Source of the DNA: Acidobacteriaceae bacterium
GTDB taxonomy: Bacteria > Acidobacteriota > Terriglobia > Terriglobales > Acidobacteriaceae
Assembly (NCBI GenBank): GCA_027364815.1
Contig: DAHXOQ010000040.1
Coordinates: forward strand, 1-13,977
Reading direction: 5' to 3'
DNA: 13,977 nucleotides
Shown here: positions 1 to 7,274 of the stretch, in pieces
Numbering within the stretch: the first letter of the stretch is position 1
Layout of the letters: every line of letters begins with the position of its first letter
Translations under genes and position numbers: made by a program
The notes under the pieces: model-generated
Seen by the model: the letters and a program-made list of their open reading frames with translations, nothing else
The model's database searches: none
Told to the model about the DNA's origin: nothing

Positions 1-822
1 CGCATCGTGGCGTTTGGCAAGACGCTGGCCATTATGGTCAAGAACAAGCTGGCAATGGAACCACTCCGGATTGGCATAGCCCAGTGCGCGATTGAGCAGA
101 ATCTGCCGCGCCGTCGACTTCAACAAATCCGCGCCACGCACCACTTCTGTGATGCGCATAGCGGCATCATCAGCCACGCAGGCCAACTGGTAGCTCGGCA
201 CGCCATCGCGCCGCCACACTAGAAAATCACCAAAATCTTTTCCTGCAACAAAACTCGTTGGGCCAAAATTCTTGTCCGTGAAGCTGATCGTCTCCCCATC
301 AGGAACACGAAAACGCCAGTTGACTCCCTCAAGATTCTCTGCGAAACGCATCTCCGCACCTGCTTCCGGTCGGCAGGTTCCCGGATAAATTGGTTCATCA
401 TCAAATCCCTCGGGCTTGCCCTCGAGCACCTCATGTGGCGCACCAAGCGAAGTATCGAGGTCCTTGCGTGTGCAACGGCATGGGTAAATATATCCGCCAC
501 GCAAAAGCTTGCGCCACGCATCCAGATAGACTGTCCGTCGCTTGCTCTGGCTGTATGGCCCAAAGCGTCCATCTGCATCGGGACCCTCTTGCCAGCGAAT
601 TCCCAGCCAACGCATATCCTCAATCGCAGCTGTGACAAACTCCTTGCGGCTGCGCTGCTGATCCAGATCTTCAATGCGCAAAATCAGCGCACCGCCAGCC
701 TTCCGCGCCCGCTCGTACGCCTGCCAGAAGGTGCGCGCGTGGCCCACATGCAGATAGCCTGTGGGCGAAGGCGCAATTCTGCCGCGATACTCGCTCGTAA
801 TCGGGTGCGTAATACTCGCCAT
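1..822 (-). CDS. gluQ: Glutamyl-Q tRNA(Asp) synthetase, 3' end outside window
   Basis: Class I aminoacyl-tRNA synthetase paralogue that attaches glutamate to the queuosine base of tRNA(Asp). The 274 visible codons read open to the window edge. Seen: an APSPTGYLHVGHA segment (residues 17-29) holding the HVGH form of the HIGH signature; LRIEDLD at 48-54; C115-x-C117 and Y146-x3-C150, which fit the zinc site typical of GluQRS; and RLAKRHDA near the end in the place of the KMSKS loop. Full-length discriminating GluRS has a C-terminal anticodon-binding domain. The E. coli GluQRS is about 308 aa, so roughly 30 residues are probably missing here. ATG at 822 is the first ATG after an in-frame TAA. 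No convincing Shine-Dalgarno is visible. The zinc-site arrangement and the motifs favour GluQRS over full-length GltX. Confidence 0.94.
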   Translation of the reverse strand, partial: MASITHPITSEYRGRIAPSPTGYLHVGHARTFWQAYERARKAGGALILRIEDLDQQRSRKEFVTAAIEDMRWLGIRWQEGPDADGRFGPYSQSKRRTVYLDAWRKLLRGGYIYPCRCTRKDLDTSLGAPHEVLEGKPEGFDDEPIYPGTCRPEAGAEMRFAENLEGVNWRFRVPDGETISFTDKNFGPTSFVAGKDFGDFLVWRRDGVPSYQLACVADDAAMRITEVVRGADLLKSTARQILLNRALGYANPEWFHCQLVLDHNGQRLAKRHDA

Positions 823-927
823 GTTTTCAGTTTAGTTTTTTGTTCATTGCACCAGAGGTCATGAAGGCAACTTCTCCGCGCATCTGTATAGCTGTTGCCA
901 ATGACAAAGTTGGTTCCGTTCAGCACA

Positions 928-960
928 CAAAAAATATGCGGCGCCAATTTCAGCGCCGCT
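928..960 (-). terminator. Rho-independent terminator of the sigma/DUF4252 operon
   Basis: Perfect 7-bp inverted repeat, GCGGCGC at 938-944 and GCGCCGC at 953-959, with an 8-nt loop. On the minus strand it is followed after a few bases by six T residues (A run at 929-934). It lies 24 bp past the stop of the last operon gene (984-1562) and is oriented for it. Confidence 0.82.
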
Positions 961-983
961 TCTCATGAAGAAAATAGAAAAAT

Positions 984-1562
984 CTACTCTGCAGCGCCTG
1001 TCGAAACCGTATGCTCGCTTGTAGTTTCTCTGCTCTCAGTCGGGCTATCGCTCACATCCGCATTGCCGCTCACCGTTGCGCGCGAGTTGTGCGTGTGCTT
1101 TGAAATCTCATCCTGCAGATGCTTCGGGTCAACCGAAACCGTAACCATGTCCAGCTCATTTCCATCCAGGTCGATCACCACCAGGTCCATGCGATTGCCT
1201 TTGGGGCGTGCGTAAATCAGCGATTGATCATTGCTCAGCGGATGCGTCTCGCGAATCATGCGCTTCCAGTTATTGCCCAGCTTCTCTTCAACAAGCGCGT
1301 TGAACTCGGCTCCATCCACCGGCCCTTTGAAATCCTCAAAGGTCACCACGTTGATGCCGCTCACTCCGCCCTTCGTGCTGATGCGTGCTAATGCACTTGC
1401 AAAGCCCATCATGGGAATTCGCGTCGGATGAGCATGGTAGCGGTTTTCGATTGCACGCACAGTCGCATCAAAACCAGTATCGCCCTGTGATGCCATCACC
1501 GCTGTAGCAACTGCCAATCCTACAACGACAAATCCAAGCGTCAGAAAAATTATACGTTTCAT
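984..1562 (-). CDS. Exported DUF4252-like protein (diverged paralogue)
   Basis: A 192-aa exported protein of unknown function. Residues 1-24 form a signal peptide (MKR, hydrophobic core, VMA before SQ). The middle (about 65-150) follows the same pattern as the neighbouring DUF4252 protein: a W followed by an R-rich strand (NNWKRMIRE, 98-105), a strand ending YARPKGN (117-123), then LVVIDLDGNELDMVTVSV (127-144), which resembles the family's final hairpin. The tail (155-192) is rich in Ser, Thr, Glu and His and looks disordered. The start overlaps the upstream stop by one base (TAATG), and an AGGAGG Shine-Dalgarno lies within the upstream gene's end, indicating translational coupling. It is the last gene of the sigma operon, before the terminator at 928-960. 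The DUF4252 relationship is my inference from pattern; the gene could be an unrelated periplasmic protein. Confidence 0.8.
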   Translation of the reverse strand: MKRIIFLTLGFVVVGLAVATAVMASQGDTGFDATVRAIENRYHAHPTRIPMMGFASALARISTKGGVSGINVVTFEDFKGPVDGAEFNALVEEKLGNNWKRMIRETHPLSNDQSLIYARPKGNRMDLVVIDLDGNELDMVTVSVDPKHLQDEISKHTHNSRATVSGNADVSDSPTESRETTSEHTVSTGAAE

Positions 1563-2254
1563 TATTTCTCCTCCTGCTGAGAGCCCTTCTCAACGGCCTG
1601 GCGATGCTTCTCGGCTTCTTTCTTCTGCTTATCTGCGGCCCTTCTTGCTTTCTCCGCAGCCTTCATCTGTTCTGCATTGGCCTGCGCCTCTGCAGTTACG
1701 TGAGCTACTTCCGCCTGGTTCGGCAGCGAGCCGAGTTGCGCGCCTAGTCCATTCAGGTGCTTCAACTCATCCATCTGAATCGGTCCAAGGATAAAAACAA
1801 TCGAGATCTCTTTCGGCTCAGCAGTCAGAATGAACATTCCGTGGTTCTGACCGTTGACCATTTTCACCATGATATCGCTGCTCTCGCCGTCCTTTACGCT
1901 GTGCTCTTTAACCAATGAATGCCACTCGCCATTACTGGTGAAATATGAGCGAAGTTGATCGATCTCTTCCTTGGAGTACGCGCCTTCCTTGGCAAATTCA
2001 TAGTTGCGAATATAGATGCCGTCAAGGCCCTCGACCAGTGACTTTACGCTTTTGTCGTCCTTATCCATGAACTGGCCGGCAAAGGCCAGCATTGACTTGT
2101 CGAGCGTCACCTCAGAAACATCAGAGGCGCGAGAGGCTATCTCCTTCTCAATCGGTGAGGGCGCGGGTAGTGAATCCTGCGCACATGCAATACCAAATCC
2201 AAATCCAACCACCGCAATCGCCGCCAAAAAATACAGTTTCAAATTCCGTTTCAT
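1562..2254 (-). CDS. Exported DUF4252 domain protein
   Basis: A 230-aa exported protein. Residues 1-25 are a signal peptide (cleavage probably after ACA, 23-25). Residues about 50-165 match the DUF4252 layout: helical MLAFAGQFM, LEGxxGIYIRNYEF-like strand (74-87), W111 followed by a strand, IMVKMVNGQNHGMFIL (128-143), then EPKEISIVFILGPI (146-159). The C-terminus (183-228) is an Ala/Lys/Glu-rich charged helix, likely a coiled coil. A GGAGGA Shine-Dalgarno lies 5 nt before the ATG at 2254. The family function is unknown. DUF4252 genes are often linked to ECF sigma/anti-sigma pairs, and here the gene sits 49 bp after the anti-sigma-like gene, so I infer an envelope role in the same regulon. The cysteine at 24 lacks a good lipobox, so I do not call it a lipoprotein. 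Confidence 0.85.
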   Translation of the reverse strand: MKRNLKLYFLAAIAVVGFGFGIACAQDSLPAPSPIEKEIASRASDVSEVTLDKSMLAFAGQFMDKDDKSVKSLVEGLDGIYIRNYEFAKEGAYSKEEIDQLRSYFTSNGEWHSLVKEHSVKDGESSDIMVKMVNGQNHGMFILTAEPKEISIVFILGPIQMDELKHLNGLGAQLGSLPNQAEVAHVTAEAQANAEQMKAAEKARRAADKQKKEAEKHRQAVEKGSQQEEK

Positions 2255-2303
2255 CTCATTCCTCCGCTTTCTTCTCCCTTGAATTTTGTGAAATCAATCC
2301 CTC

Positions 2304-2663
2304 TTACTCGTGTGGCTGACCCTTCTCTGCCAGCCGGTCCTGCACATGCTGAAAGGCATGATGCGTAATCTGCAATGCCAGGTAAAGTTGCTCGCGTGCC
2401 TTCTCCGCCTTGCGTTGTTCATCGTAGTGGTGCTCTACCAGTGCCCCGCTCACTCCCGCCGTCAACAAAACAGTCGCCGCAATCCGCGCCGGCAAATGCC
2501 AGTGAACTCTCCGCGGCTTCATTTCAATTGCAAGCACCTTCTGTGCAGAACTTTCACGCGCTGCCAGAATGCGCTCCTTCAATCCCCGCGGCGCATCTAC
2601 ACGCGCAAAGACTCCGCGCAGCTCCTGCTCAAACTCAACTTCGCTTTGTTCAATCTCGTTCAT
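2304..2663 (-). CDS. Single-pass anti-sigma-like membrane protein
   Basis: A 119-aa protein predicted to hold the adjacent ECF sigma factor at the inner membrane. Residues 1-45 are acidic then amphipathic and should be cytoplasmic (EFEQELRGVFARVDAP followed by a basic helix). Residues about 57-77 form one membrane span (PARIAATVLLTAGVSGALV). Residues 80-119 form a charged helix on the far side. There is no HxxxCxxC zinc motif, so it is not a ZAS-type anti-sigma factor. The gene starts inside the stop of the sigma gene (ATGA overlap, 2660-2663), the usual arrangement for a sigma/anti-sigma pair that must be made in fixed ratio. The anti-sigma role rests on topology, size and position, not on a recognised domain. 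Confidence 0.78.
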   Translation of the reverse strand: MNEIEQSEVEFEQELRGVFARVDAPRGLKERILAARESSAQKVLAIEMKPRRVHWHLPARIAATVLLTAGVSGALVEHHYDEQRKAEKAREQLYLALQITHHAFQHVQDRLAEKGQPHE

Positions 2664-3217
2664 TCTGTACTCCCGGCTGTATTCAGTTCAACGGAGTGAA
2701 AACTCTCCCCACCGCGAACAAACTCTTTGAGCTCTGCTTGAGCTTTGCTCCTGAGCAACTTCAACCCGCGGTGCAACTGGCTCTTGATCGTTGCAACCGG
2801 CATACCCAACATCGTTGCAATCTCCTCCGCGCTCAGCTCTTCCTGGTAGCGCAGAATCAGTACGCTACGTTGTTGCTCAGGCAACTGCTTCAGCAGCTCT
2901 TCCACGCGACGCCCCAGCGGCGAATCGCCAACTGCAAACTCAACCGCATGCTTCTCTTCAAGCTCAACCCAGCGATCAGTCGCCCTCGTCCGTCTGCGCC
3001 TCAACGCATCAGTCGCCCGGCTTACCGCAACGCGACGCAACCAATTTCGCGCATGATCTGCATCCACAATCTTATTCAGATGGCGAGCAAGCTCCAGAAA
3101 AACATCCTGCGCAATCTCTTCGGCCAATCCACGGTCGCCTGTCATGCGCAATGCAATCGAGAAAACCATCGACTGATGTTCATCCACGAGTTGTTCAAAT
3201 TTCAGCTCGGCTTGCAT
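2660..3217 (-). CDS. ECF-family RNA polymerase sigma factor
   Basis: A 185-aa extracytoplasmic-function sigma factor. Region 2 spans about residues 6-75: YxxMVFSIALRMTGD-like helix, then EEIAQDVFLELARHL (33-47) and NWLRRVAVSRATDALRRR (58-75), the -10 recognition part. Region 4 spans about 105-160: LKQLPEQQRSVLILRY, then the helix-turn-helix LSAEEIATMLGMPVATIKS (128-146) and LHRGLKLLR. It is usual ECF length and has no extra C-terminal domain. It is the first gene of the operon with the anti-sigma-like and DUF4252 genes. A candidate ECF promoter at 3270-3297 suggests it activates its own operon. The Shine-Dalgarno is weak (AGGTAG, rather far upstream), but the ATG at 3217 begins a normal ECF N-terminus. 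Confidence 0.95.
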   Translation of the reverse strand: MQAELKFEQLVDEHQSMVFSIALRMTGDRGLAEEIAQDVFLELARHLNKIVDADHARNWLRRVAVSRATDALRRRRTRATDRWVELEEKHAVEFAVGDSPLGRRVEELLKQLPEQQRSVLILRYQEELSAEEIATMLGMPVATIKSQLHRGLKLLRSKAQAELKEFVRGGESFHSVELNTAGSTE

Positions 3218-3269
3218 GCGTTGCGCTCTACCTATCTATCCGCAGGGAAGTGCATTGCCGGATGCATTA

Positions 3270-3297
3270 GATACGAAAAAAATTGCAGACTGGTTCG
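3270..3297 (-). promoter_or_regulatory. Candidate ECF-type autoregulated promoter
   Basis: On the minus strand: CGAACC (3297-3292), a 16-nt spacer containing a T7 tract, then CGTATC (3275-3270). An AAC-containing -35 with a CGTA/CGTC -10 at 16-17 nt spacing is the hallmark of many ECF promoters, and the T-rich spacer is also typical. The -10 lies about 52 nt before the sigma start. Recognition by this sigma factor is inference. Confidence 0.45.
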
Positions 3298-3316
3298 ATA
3301 TCACTGAATTCAATGC

Positions 3317-3364
3317 AAAAAAACTCCCCCGGTGCTGGATTTAAATCCAAATTCCAGGGGAGTT
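3317..3364 (-). terminator. Intrinsic terminator of the glycosidase gene
   Basis: Eight-bp outer stem, AACTCCCC (3322-3329) with GGGGAGTT (3357-3364), followed on the minus strand by a run of seven T (A run 3317-3323). The loop contains a perfect 14-bp palindrome, TGGATTTAAATCCA (3335-3348), which forms an inner hairpin. It is 19 bp past the glycosidase stop and also separates that gene from the sigma operon downstream. Confidence 0.8.
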
Positions 3365-3382
3365 CCCGTTTTTCAATCACAG

Positions 3383-5722
3383 CTATTTTCCGTGCATTAG
3401 CTCGTTATACCGCCGCGCATACTCCGTCTTGTAATCCTCCACCGTGCGCGCATAGCTCATTGCTGGCGGATTCTTGCTCATCACCCAGTTGATCTTCGCT
3501 TCATGCGTATTTGCCGGCATTGTCAGTCCACTATCCTTCGCCTGCACCGGTTTTCCATCTGCAGTCGCACTTTTCACATCCATGAACCACGGCAAATGCA
3601 CGACCAGATTTTTTGGCGCGCTTGTGAAGTTGCTTTCAATCTTCAACACTGCATCAAATGCCGAGGGTTGCTCCAGCGTAAATCCCACCTGCCCAAAGTA
3701 AGTCGGCGCCTTGCGCACTGCAATCGTCTTCCCCGCGCCAATCCAATCCGGTGAAATCACGCTGAGTAAATGCAGTTCATCACCCTCTTCGCGCACCAGC
3801 ATCGTGCGCAGCAGCGTTCTGTACTCGGCGGCAAACCATCCATGCGGTGCCAGGTTGTCTTCAAAATTTCTATCGCCCCACGGCAGCATCGCAAACTCAA
3901 AGCCCGCATGGGTCGAACTTGTGTGCATCAGCAGTGAGTAAAATTCCTTGAGCGCCTGCTCCTGGTCGCCGCGTATCACCTCGGTCATTGTGTTTTTGAT
4001 CGTCAAGTAATGATGAAGGAACTCGCCATTTGCATAGGTCATGATTCCTTCCTTGTACTTGGCCTGCGTGCGCTTCAGCGTCTCTGTCACACGCGGATCA
4101 TGCGCCTGAAGTGTTGGCTCGGGAACAACGGCCAGCAAATTTCCCCAGTCATAACCTTCCTTCTGCCCATCGAGCGCCGGAGGAATATAACCGCCATTCT
4201 CTTCCGCTCTCTGATCCAGAACCTTCGCGAAAGCAGCGTGATAATCATCCGCCTCAGCCTGCCAATTCTTCGCTTGCTCCGTGTGGCCCGTATCATTCGC
4301 CATCTCGATTGCCAGCTTCAAACCAGAGAGCGCCAAAAAGTTGTACCCGGTCAAATGTCCCGGCACAAACTCGTTGTCTCGCACGTCGCTCGCCGGCATA
4401 ATGTGCAGCGGGTCGGCAGCGCGCGCCGTCTTCAGCCAATCCACCGCGCGGTCAATCTGCGGAATCGCCCACTCCGCAAACGCCTTGTCATGCGTTATGC
4501 GATAGTGTTGTCCGTATCCCCAAACCGCTTCGCCCCAGCCGTCATACTGTTGCTCCTGCGAAAGAAAATTTCCATCCTCCTTTTGCGACTTCGCAAAAAA
4601 CTTCAGATCCTGCTCGGCAATCTGCGGGTAGCCGGTCACATCGTAGCTGTGCACAATATCCGCGCTGTCGCGCAGATAAAACGAGTGGTAATGCAGCTTA
4701 TTCACCGTCTGAATGTAGTCATCGCCAATGTGATCGCGCGCAATCAGGTCGTAGATCAGGTTAGCATCAACCGTATCCACGGCCTTCGCTTCAGGCAGGC
4801 GAATCTCCATCCCCTCATCCAGTATCGAATTCCAGAACTGCTTCACCTGCACCAACGACGCATCAAACCCGGCCGCATCAATCTGCGCCATTGCATCCGT
4901 GTCATCGGTCGGCACCACCGGCATCCGGTAATCCAGCACCCACTCTTCCGCCGGCTTCAGCATCTTCGAGTAGCGCACGATTCCCACCGGCGTCGTCTCG
5001 TCCACCGTCAGCTTCTTCGCCTTGTCCGTCTCCTGCGGATAGTTGTAAAAACCATGCAGCGTCCAGCCACGAAACTCCTCTTCATCCGGAAAGCAGTAAA
5101 GCAGCCGTCCATCGCGCAGAAATTGATGTCCGTTGAAGCTGTACTTCCAATTTGCGTCAAACTCCTCTCCAAGCTGACGGTAATCTCCGGGAAATTTCCC
5201 CGGCCTCGGCCGGTCAAAGCGATTGTCTCCGTGCGTACCGCCTGTATCGTGTTGCGCATCGTAGCGCATACCCGTCGCAAAAATCGCGCGCGTCTGTTCG
5301 TTGCTCGTGTTCTTCATCGTCACGCGAATAAAGTTCACCAGCCGCCCTTCGGGCTTGCCGTCCAGTGTCGCCGCAAACATTGTGAAGTGGTAGCGAATCC
5401 CATCCCGCGTCACGTTGTACTCAAGAATCGGCAGGTGACCCTCAACCAGCGTGCGAATTCGCGCGCTTGTCGGCTCCATCTCTGGCCCGGTAAAAAACAT
5501 CAACTCGCCGAAGCCCGTCCGCAGGTATCCCTCCGGCGTAACCTCCGTCGCAGCCTCGGCATCCATCATGCCAATCTCGTCCGTCGGCTTGGAGTAGTAA
5601 GAGAAAACCTCGCCCGTCTGGTCGATCTTTGGCGAAACCATCTGGGCGCTGAGTTGAGCTGCTGTAAAAACGATAAAACCAATCGTAAGGGCAATAAGAG
5701 TGACTCTGCTGAAGTTTTTCAT
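3383..5722 (-). CDS. Secreted six-hairpin glycosidase superfamily protein
   Basis: A 779-aa exported protein, likely a glycoside hydrolase. Residues 1-26 are a signal peptide (LSA before QM). Residues about 30-300 form a beta-rich N-terminal domain. Residues about 310-645 look like an (alpha/alpha)6 toroid: YLRDSADIVHSYDVTGYP (349-366), DGWGEAVWGYGQHYRITHD (394-412) with Glu398 as a possible catalytic acid, the AWxxP-like EWAIPQIDRAVDWL (417-430), and HAGFEFAMLPWGDR (605-618). A C-terminal beta domain follows (about 645-745). The pattern resembles GH families with six-hairpin catalytic domains (GH63/78/95-type clans), but I cannot assign the family or substrate. The ATG at 5722 starts directly at the signal peptide; the Shine-Dalgarno is poor. 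It is divergent from the ABC ATPase gene (94 bp between starts) and monocistronic, with its own terminator. Confidence 0.82.
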   Translation of the reverse strand: MKNFSRVTLIALTIGFIVFTAAQLSAQMVSPKIDQTGEVFSYYSKPTDEIGMMDAEAATEVTPEGYLRTGFGELMFFTGPEMEPTSARIRTLVEGHLPILEYNVTRDGIRYHFTMFAATLDGKPEGRLVNFIRVTMKNTSNEQTRAIFATGMRYDAQHDTGGTHGDNRFDRPRPGKFPGDYRQLGEEFDANWKYSFNGHQFLRDGRLLYCFPDEEEFRGWTLHGFYNYPQETDKAKKLTVDETTPVGIVRYSKMLKPAEEWVLDYRMPVVPTDDTDAMAQIDAAGFDASLVQVKQFWNSILDEGMEIRLPEAKAVDTVDANLIYDLIARDHIGDDYIQTVNKLHYHSFYLRDSADIVHSYDVTGYPQIAEQDLKFFAKSQKEDGNFLSQEQQYDGWGEAVWGYGQHYRITHDKAFAEWAIPQIDRAVDWLKTARAADPLHIMPASDVRDNEFVPGHLTGYNFLALSGLKLAIEMANDTGHTEQAKNWQAEADDYHAAFAKVLDQRAEENGGYIPPALDGQKEGYDWGNLLAVVPEPTLQAHDPRVTETLKRTQAKYKEGIMTYANGEFLHHYLTIKNTMTEVIRGDQEQALKEFYSLLMHTSSTHAGFEFAMLPWGDRNFEDNLAPHGWFAAEYRTLLRTMLVREEGDELHLLSVISPDWIGAGKTIAVRKAPTYFGQVGFTLEQPSAFDAVLKIESNFTSAPKNLVVHLPWFMDVKSATADGKPVQAKDSGLTMPANTHEAKINWVMSKNPPAMSYARTVEDYKTEYARRYNELMHGK

Positions 5723-5816
5723 GACTACAAAAGGCTAACGCATTTGACCATCCTCTTGCATGAGTTTGTTGCACTCGAGTAACAACTCCCAACGCCCATC
5801 CATTACGATTGAATTA

Positions 5817-6644
5817 ATGAACGCCTCCTCGATTCCGCTGCTTGAAGTCGACCGCCTGCGCATTCGCTTCAACGCGCAAGCCGAAGCCGTCAGCGGAATC
5901 AGCTTCTCCATCAATCAAGGTGAAGTCCTCGGCCTGGTCGGCGAATCGGGCTCAGGCAAAAGCGCAACCTCACTCGCGCTCCTCGACCTCCTCCCACCCA
6001 CAGCGCAAATCGAAGGCTCACTGCGCTGGCAGGGAAGCACCCTCCCCTTCCACTCTCCAGCGCAGCGCAAAATGCGTGGCCGCCAGATCGCTATGATTTT
6101 TCAAGAGCCCATGACCGCGCTCAACCCGGTCATGACCATCGGTCGCCAAGTCGCTGAAGCCATCCACGCTTCCTCGTCCACACTCACCAGCCGCGAAGCC
6201 CGCACTCGAACGCTAGCCGCGCTTCACTCCGTCCGGCTCCCCGAGCCCGAGCGCCGCCTCAACGATTACCCGCACCAATTCTCCGGCGGCCAGCTTCAGC
6301 GCATTCTTATCGCCATGGCTCTCATCAATCGCCCGCAGCTTCTCATCGCTGACGAACCCACTACCGCACTCGACGTCACCGTGCAAGCCCAGGTCCTTGC
6401 GCTCCTCAAAAATCTCCAGCAGGAGTATGGCTTGGCAATGCTCTTCATCTCCCACGATCTCGCTGTCGTCGGCCAGGTCGCCAGCCGCGTCGCTGTTCTC
6501 CGTCACGGCCAGATCGTCGAGACCGGCCCCACTGTGCAAATTCTTACTGCGCCCGCGCACGAGTACACGCGTACTCTGCTCGCAGCGGTTCCCACGCTCC
6601 GCACTGACCGCACCAAGCCTCTCGCGCAGATTGCCGTCAAATAA
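5817..6644 (+). CDS. ABC transporter ATP-binding protein, OppD/DppD type
   Basis: A 275-aa nucleotide-binding subunit of the peptide/nickel uptake class. Counting from the ATG at 5817: Walker A GESGSGKS (42-49), Q-loop IFQEPMTALNP (94-104), signature FSGGQLQR (155-162), Walker B LLIADEP (175-181) with D-loop TALD, and H-loop SHD (212-214). The Q-loop and TAPAHEYTRTLLAAVP near the C-terminus are typical of OppD/DppD proteins, but the usual C-terminal extension with its cysteine cluster is absent, so the protein is some 50 residues short. The ATG at 5760 (19 residues longer) is also open, but those residues look unlike the family; MNASSIPLLEVDRL at 5817 fits better. No permease, binding protein or OppF partner lies in the window, so it must work with subunits encoded elsewhere. 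Confidence 0.9.
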   Translation: MNASSIPLLEVDRLRIRFNAQAEAVSGISFSINQGEVLGLVGESGSGKSATSLALLDLLPPTAQIEGSLRWQGSTLPFHSPAQRKMRGRQIAMIFQEPMTALNPVMTIGRQVAEAIHASSSTLTSREARTRTLAALHSVRLPEPERRLNDYPHQFSGGQLQRILIAMALINRPQLLIADEPTTALDVTVQAQVLALLKNLQQEYGLAMLFISHDLAVVGQVASRVAVLRHGQIVETGPTVQILTAPAHEYTRTLLAAVPTLRTDRTKPLAQIAVK

Positions 6645-6675
6645 AAAAGAGCGCGGCCAAAGCCACGCTCTTTTT
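6644..6675. terminator. Bidirectional terminator between the ABC ATPase gene and rbfA
   Basis: Inverted repeat of AAAAAGAGCG (6644-6653) with CGCTCTTTTT (6666-6675), then one mismatch, then GGC/GCC around a 4-nt CAAA loop. Both strands end in a T5 tract, so it can stop the plus-strand ATPase transcript and the minus-strand rbfA transcript. Confidence 0.85.
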
Positions 6676-6696
6676 GCACATCAATTTTGAAAAACC

Positions 6697-7113
6697 TTAT
6701 TCTGCAGCCGCGGTCAGCGTAGCTTTCTTCTTACGCTTTTCGGATCGTTCCAACAAATCCTCAATCCTCGCCGTAAACCGCTCCGAGCGATCGGCCAGAA
6801 ATGTCAAATCCGGCACATGGCGAACGCCCATGCGTGCTTTGATCGTGATGTTGATAAATCCCTTCGCCGCATTAAGCCCCTCAATGGTCTCTTTCTCTGC
6901 CGTCACAATCTCTTCTGCGGTTAGCTTCTCCAGCCCATCCACGGCAATGTAAACGCGCGCCGATTTTCCACCCGGATTCAGCGCCACTTCGCTCACCGTG
7001 CAAAGCCGAATCCGCGGATCGCTGAGTTCGCCCTCAATCATTGCGCCAATCTCTTCGCGAAGCGTCTCGGCAACTCGTTCCTGATGATATTTACGTGCTC
7101 TTTGTTCTGGCAT
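6697..7113 (-). CDS. rbfA: Ribosome-binding factor A
   Basis: RbfA is a KH-like protein that binds the 30S subunit and helps mature the 5' end of 16S rRNA. The 138-aa product shows the family landmarks: basic N-terminal helix RARKYHQERVAETLREEI (5-22), the strand SDPRIRLCTVSEVALNP (31-47) where most members have D after the S, ARVYIAV (52-58), and the C-terminal RHVPDLTFLADRSERFTARIEDLL (98-121). The tail is Lys/Ala-rich. An AGGAGA Shine-Dalgarno lies 9 nt before the ATG. It is downstream of the beta-barrel gene by 161 bp and ends at the shared terminator 6644-6675. In many bacteria rbfA directly follows ylxP or infB; here a DUF503/YlxP gene lies nearby at 8068-8367. Confidence 0.95.
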   Translation of the reverse strand: MPEQRARKYHQERVAETLREEIGAMIEGELSDPRIRLCTVSEVALNPGGKSARVYIAVDGLEKLTAEEIVTAEKETIEGLNAAKGFINITIKARMGVRHVPDLTFLADRSERFTARIEDLLERSEKRKKKATLTAAAE

Positions 7114-7199
7114 GGCACATTCTCCTGCGTACTAAAAATTCAAGAATATCAAAATTCTAGGTTCAGTGTATTTAGAGAGAGTTTTCTCGTGACAGAGGT

Positions 7200-7259
7200 A
7201 AAAAGGGTTAAGCAGTGGGGCTGCGAAAAGTCTCCAAAACAGTGATGTTCGAGTAACCC
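7200..7259 (-). terminator. Possible weak terminator after the beta-barrel gene
   Basis: GGGTTA/TAACCC arms (7254-7259 and 7205-7210 on the plus strand) enclose a long loop. On the minus strand the distal arm is followed by T5 (A run 7200-7204). The stem is only 6 bp and the loop 43 nt, so termination would be leaky at best. Confidence 0.22.
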
Positions 7260-7274
7260 CATCTGTGCGAGCAG

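Noticed and set aside
2375..3307. 310-codon plus-strand frame opposite the sigma/anti-sigma genes
   Set aside because: It covers the ATGA overlap and promoter of the real minus-strand operon, and its product shows no domain-like pattern.
4010..5782. 590-codon open frame on the plus strand across the glycosidase gene
   Set aside because: It is antisense to a gene with a signal peptide and family motifs. Its product is Arg/His-rich low-complexity sequence, as expected for the reverse strand of GC-rich codons.
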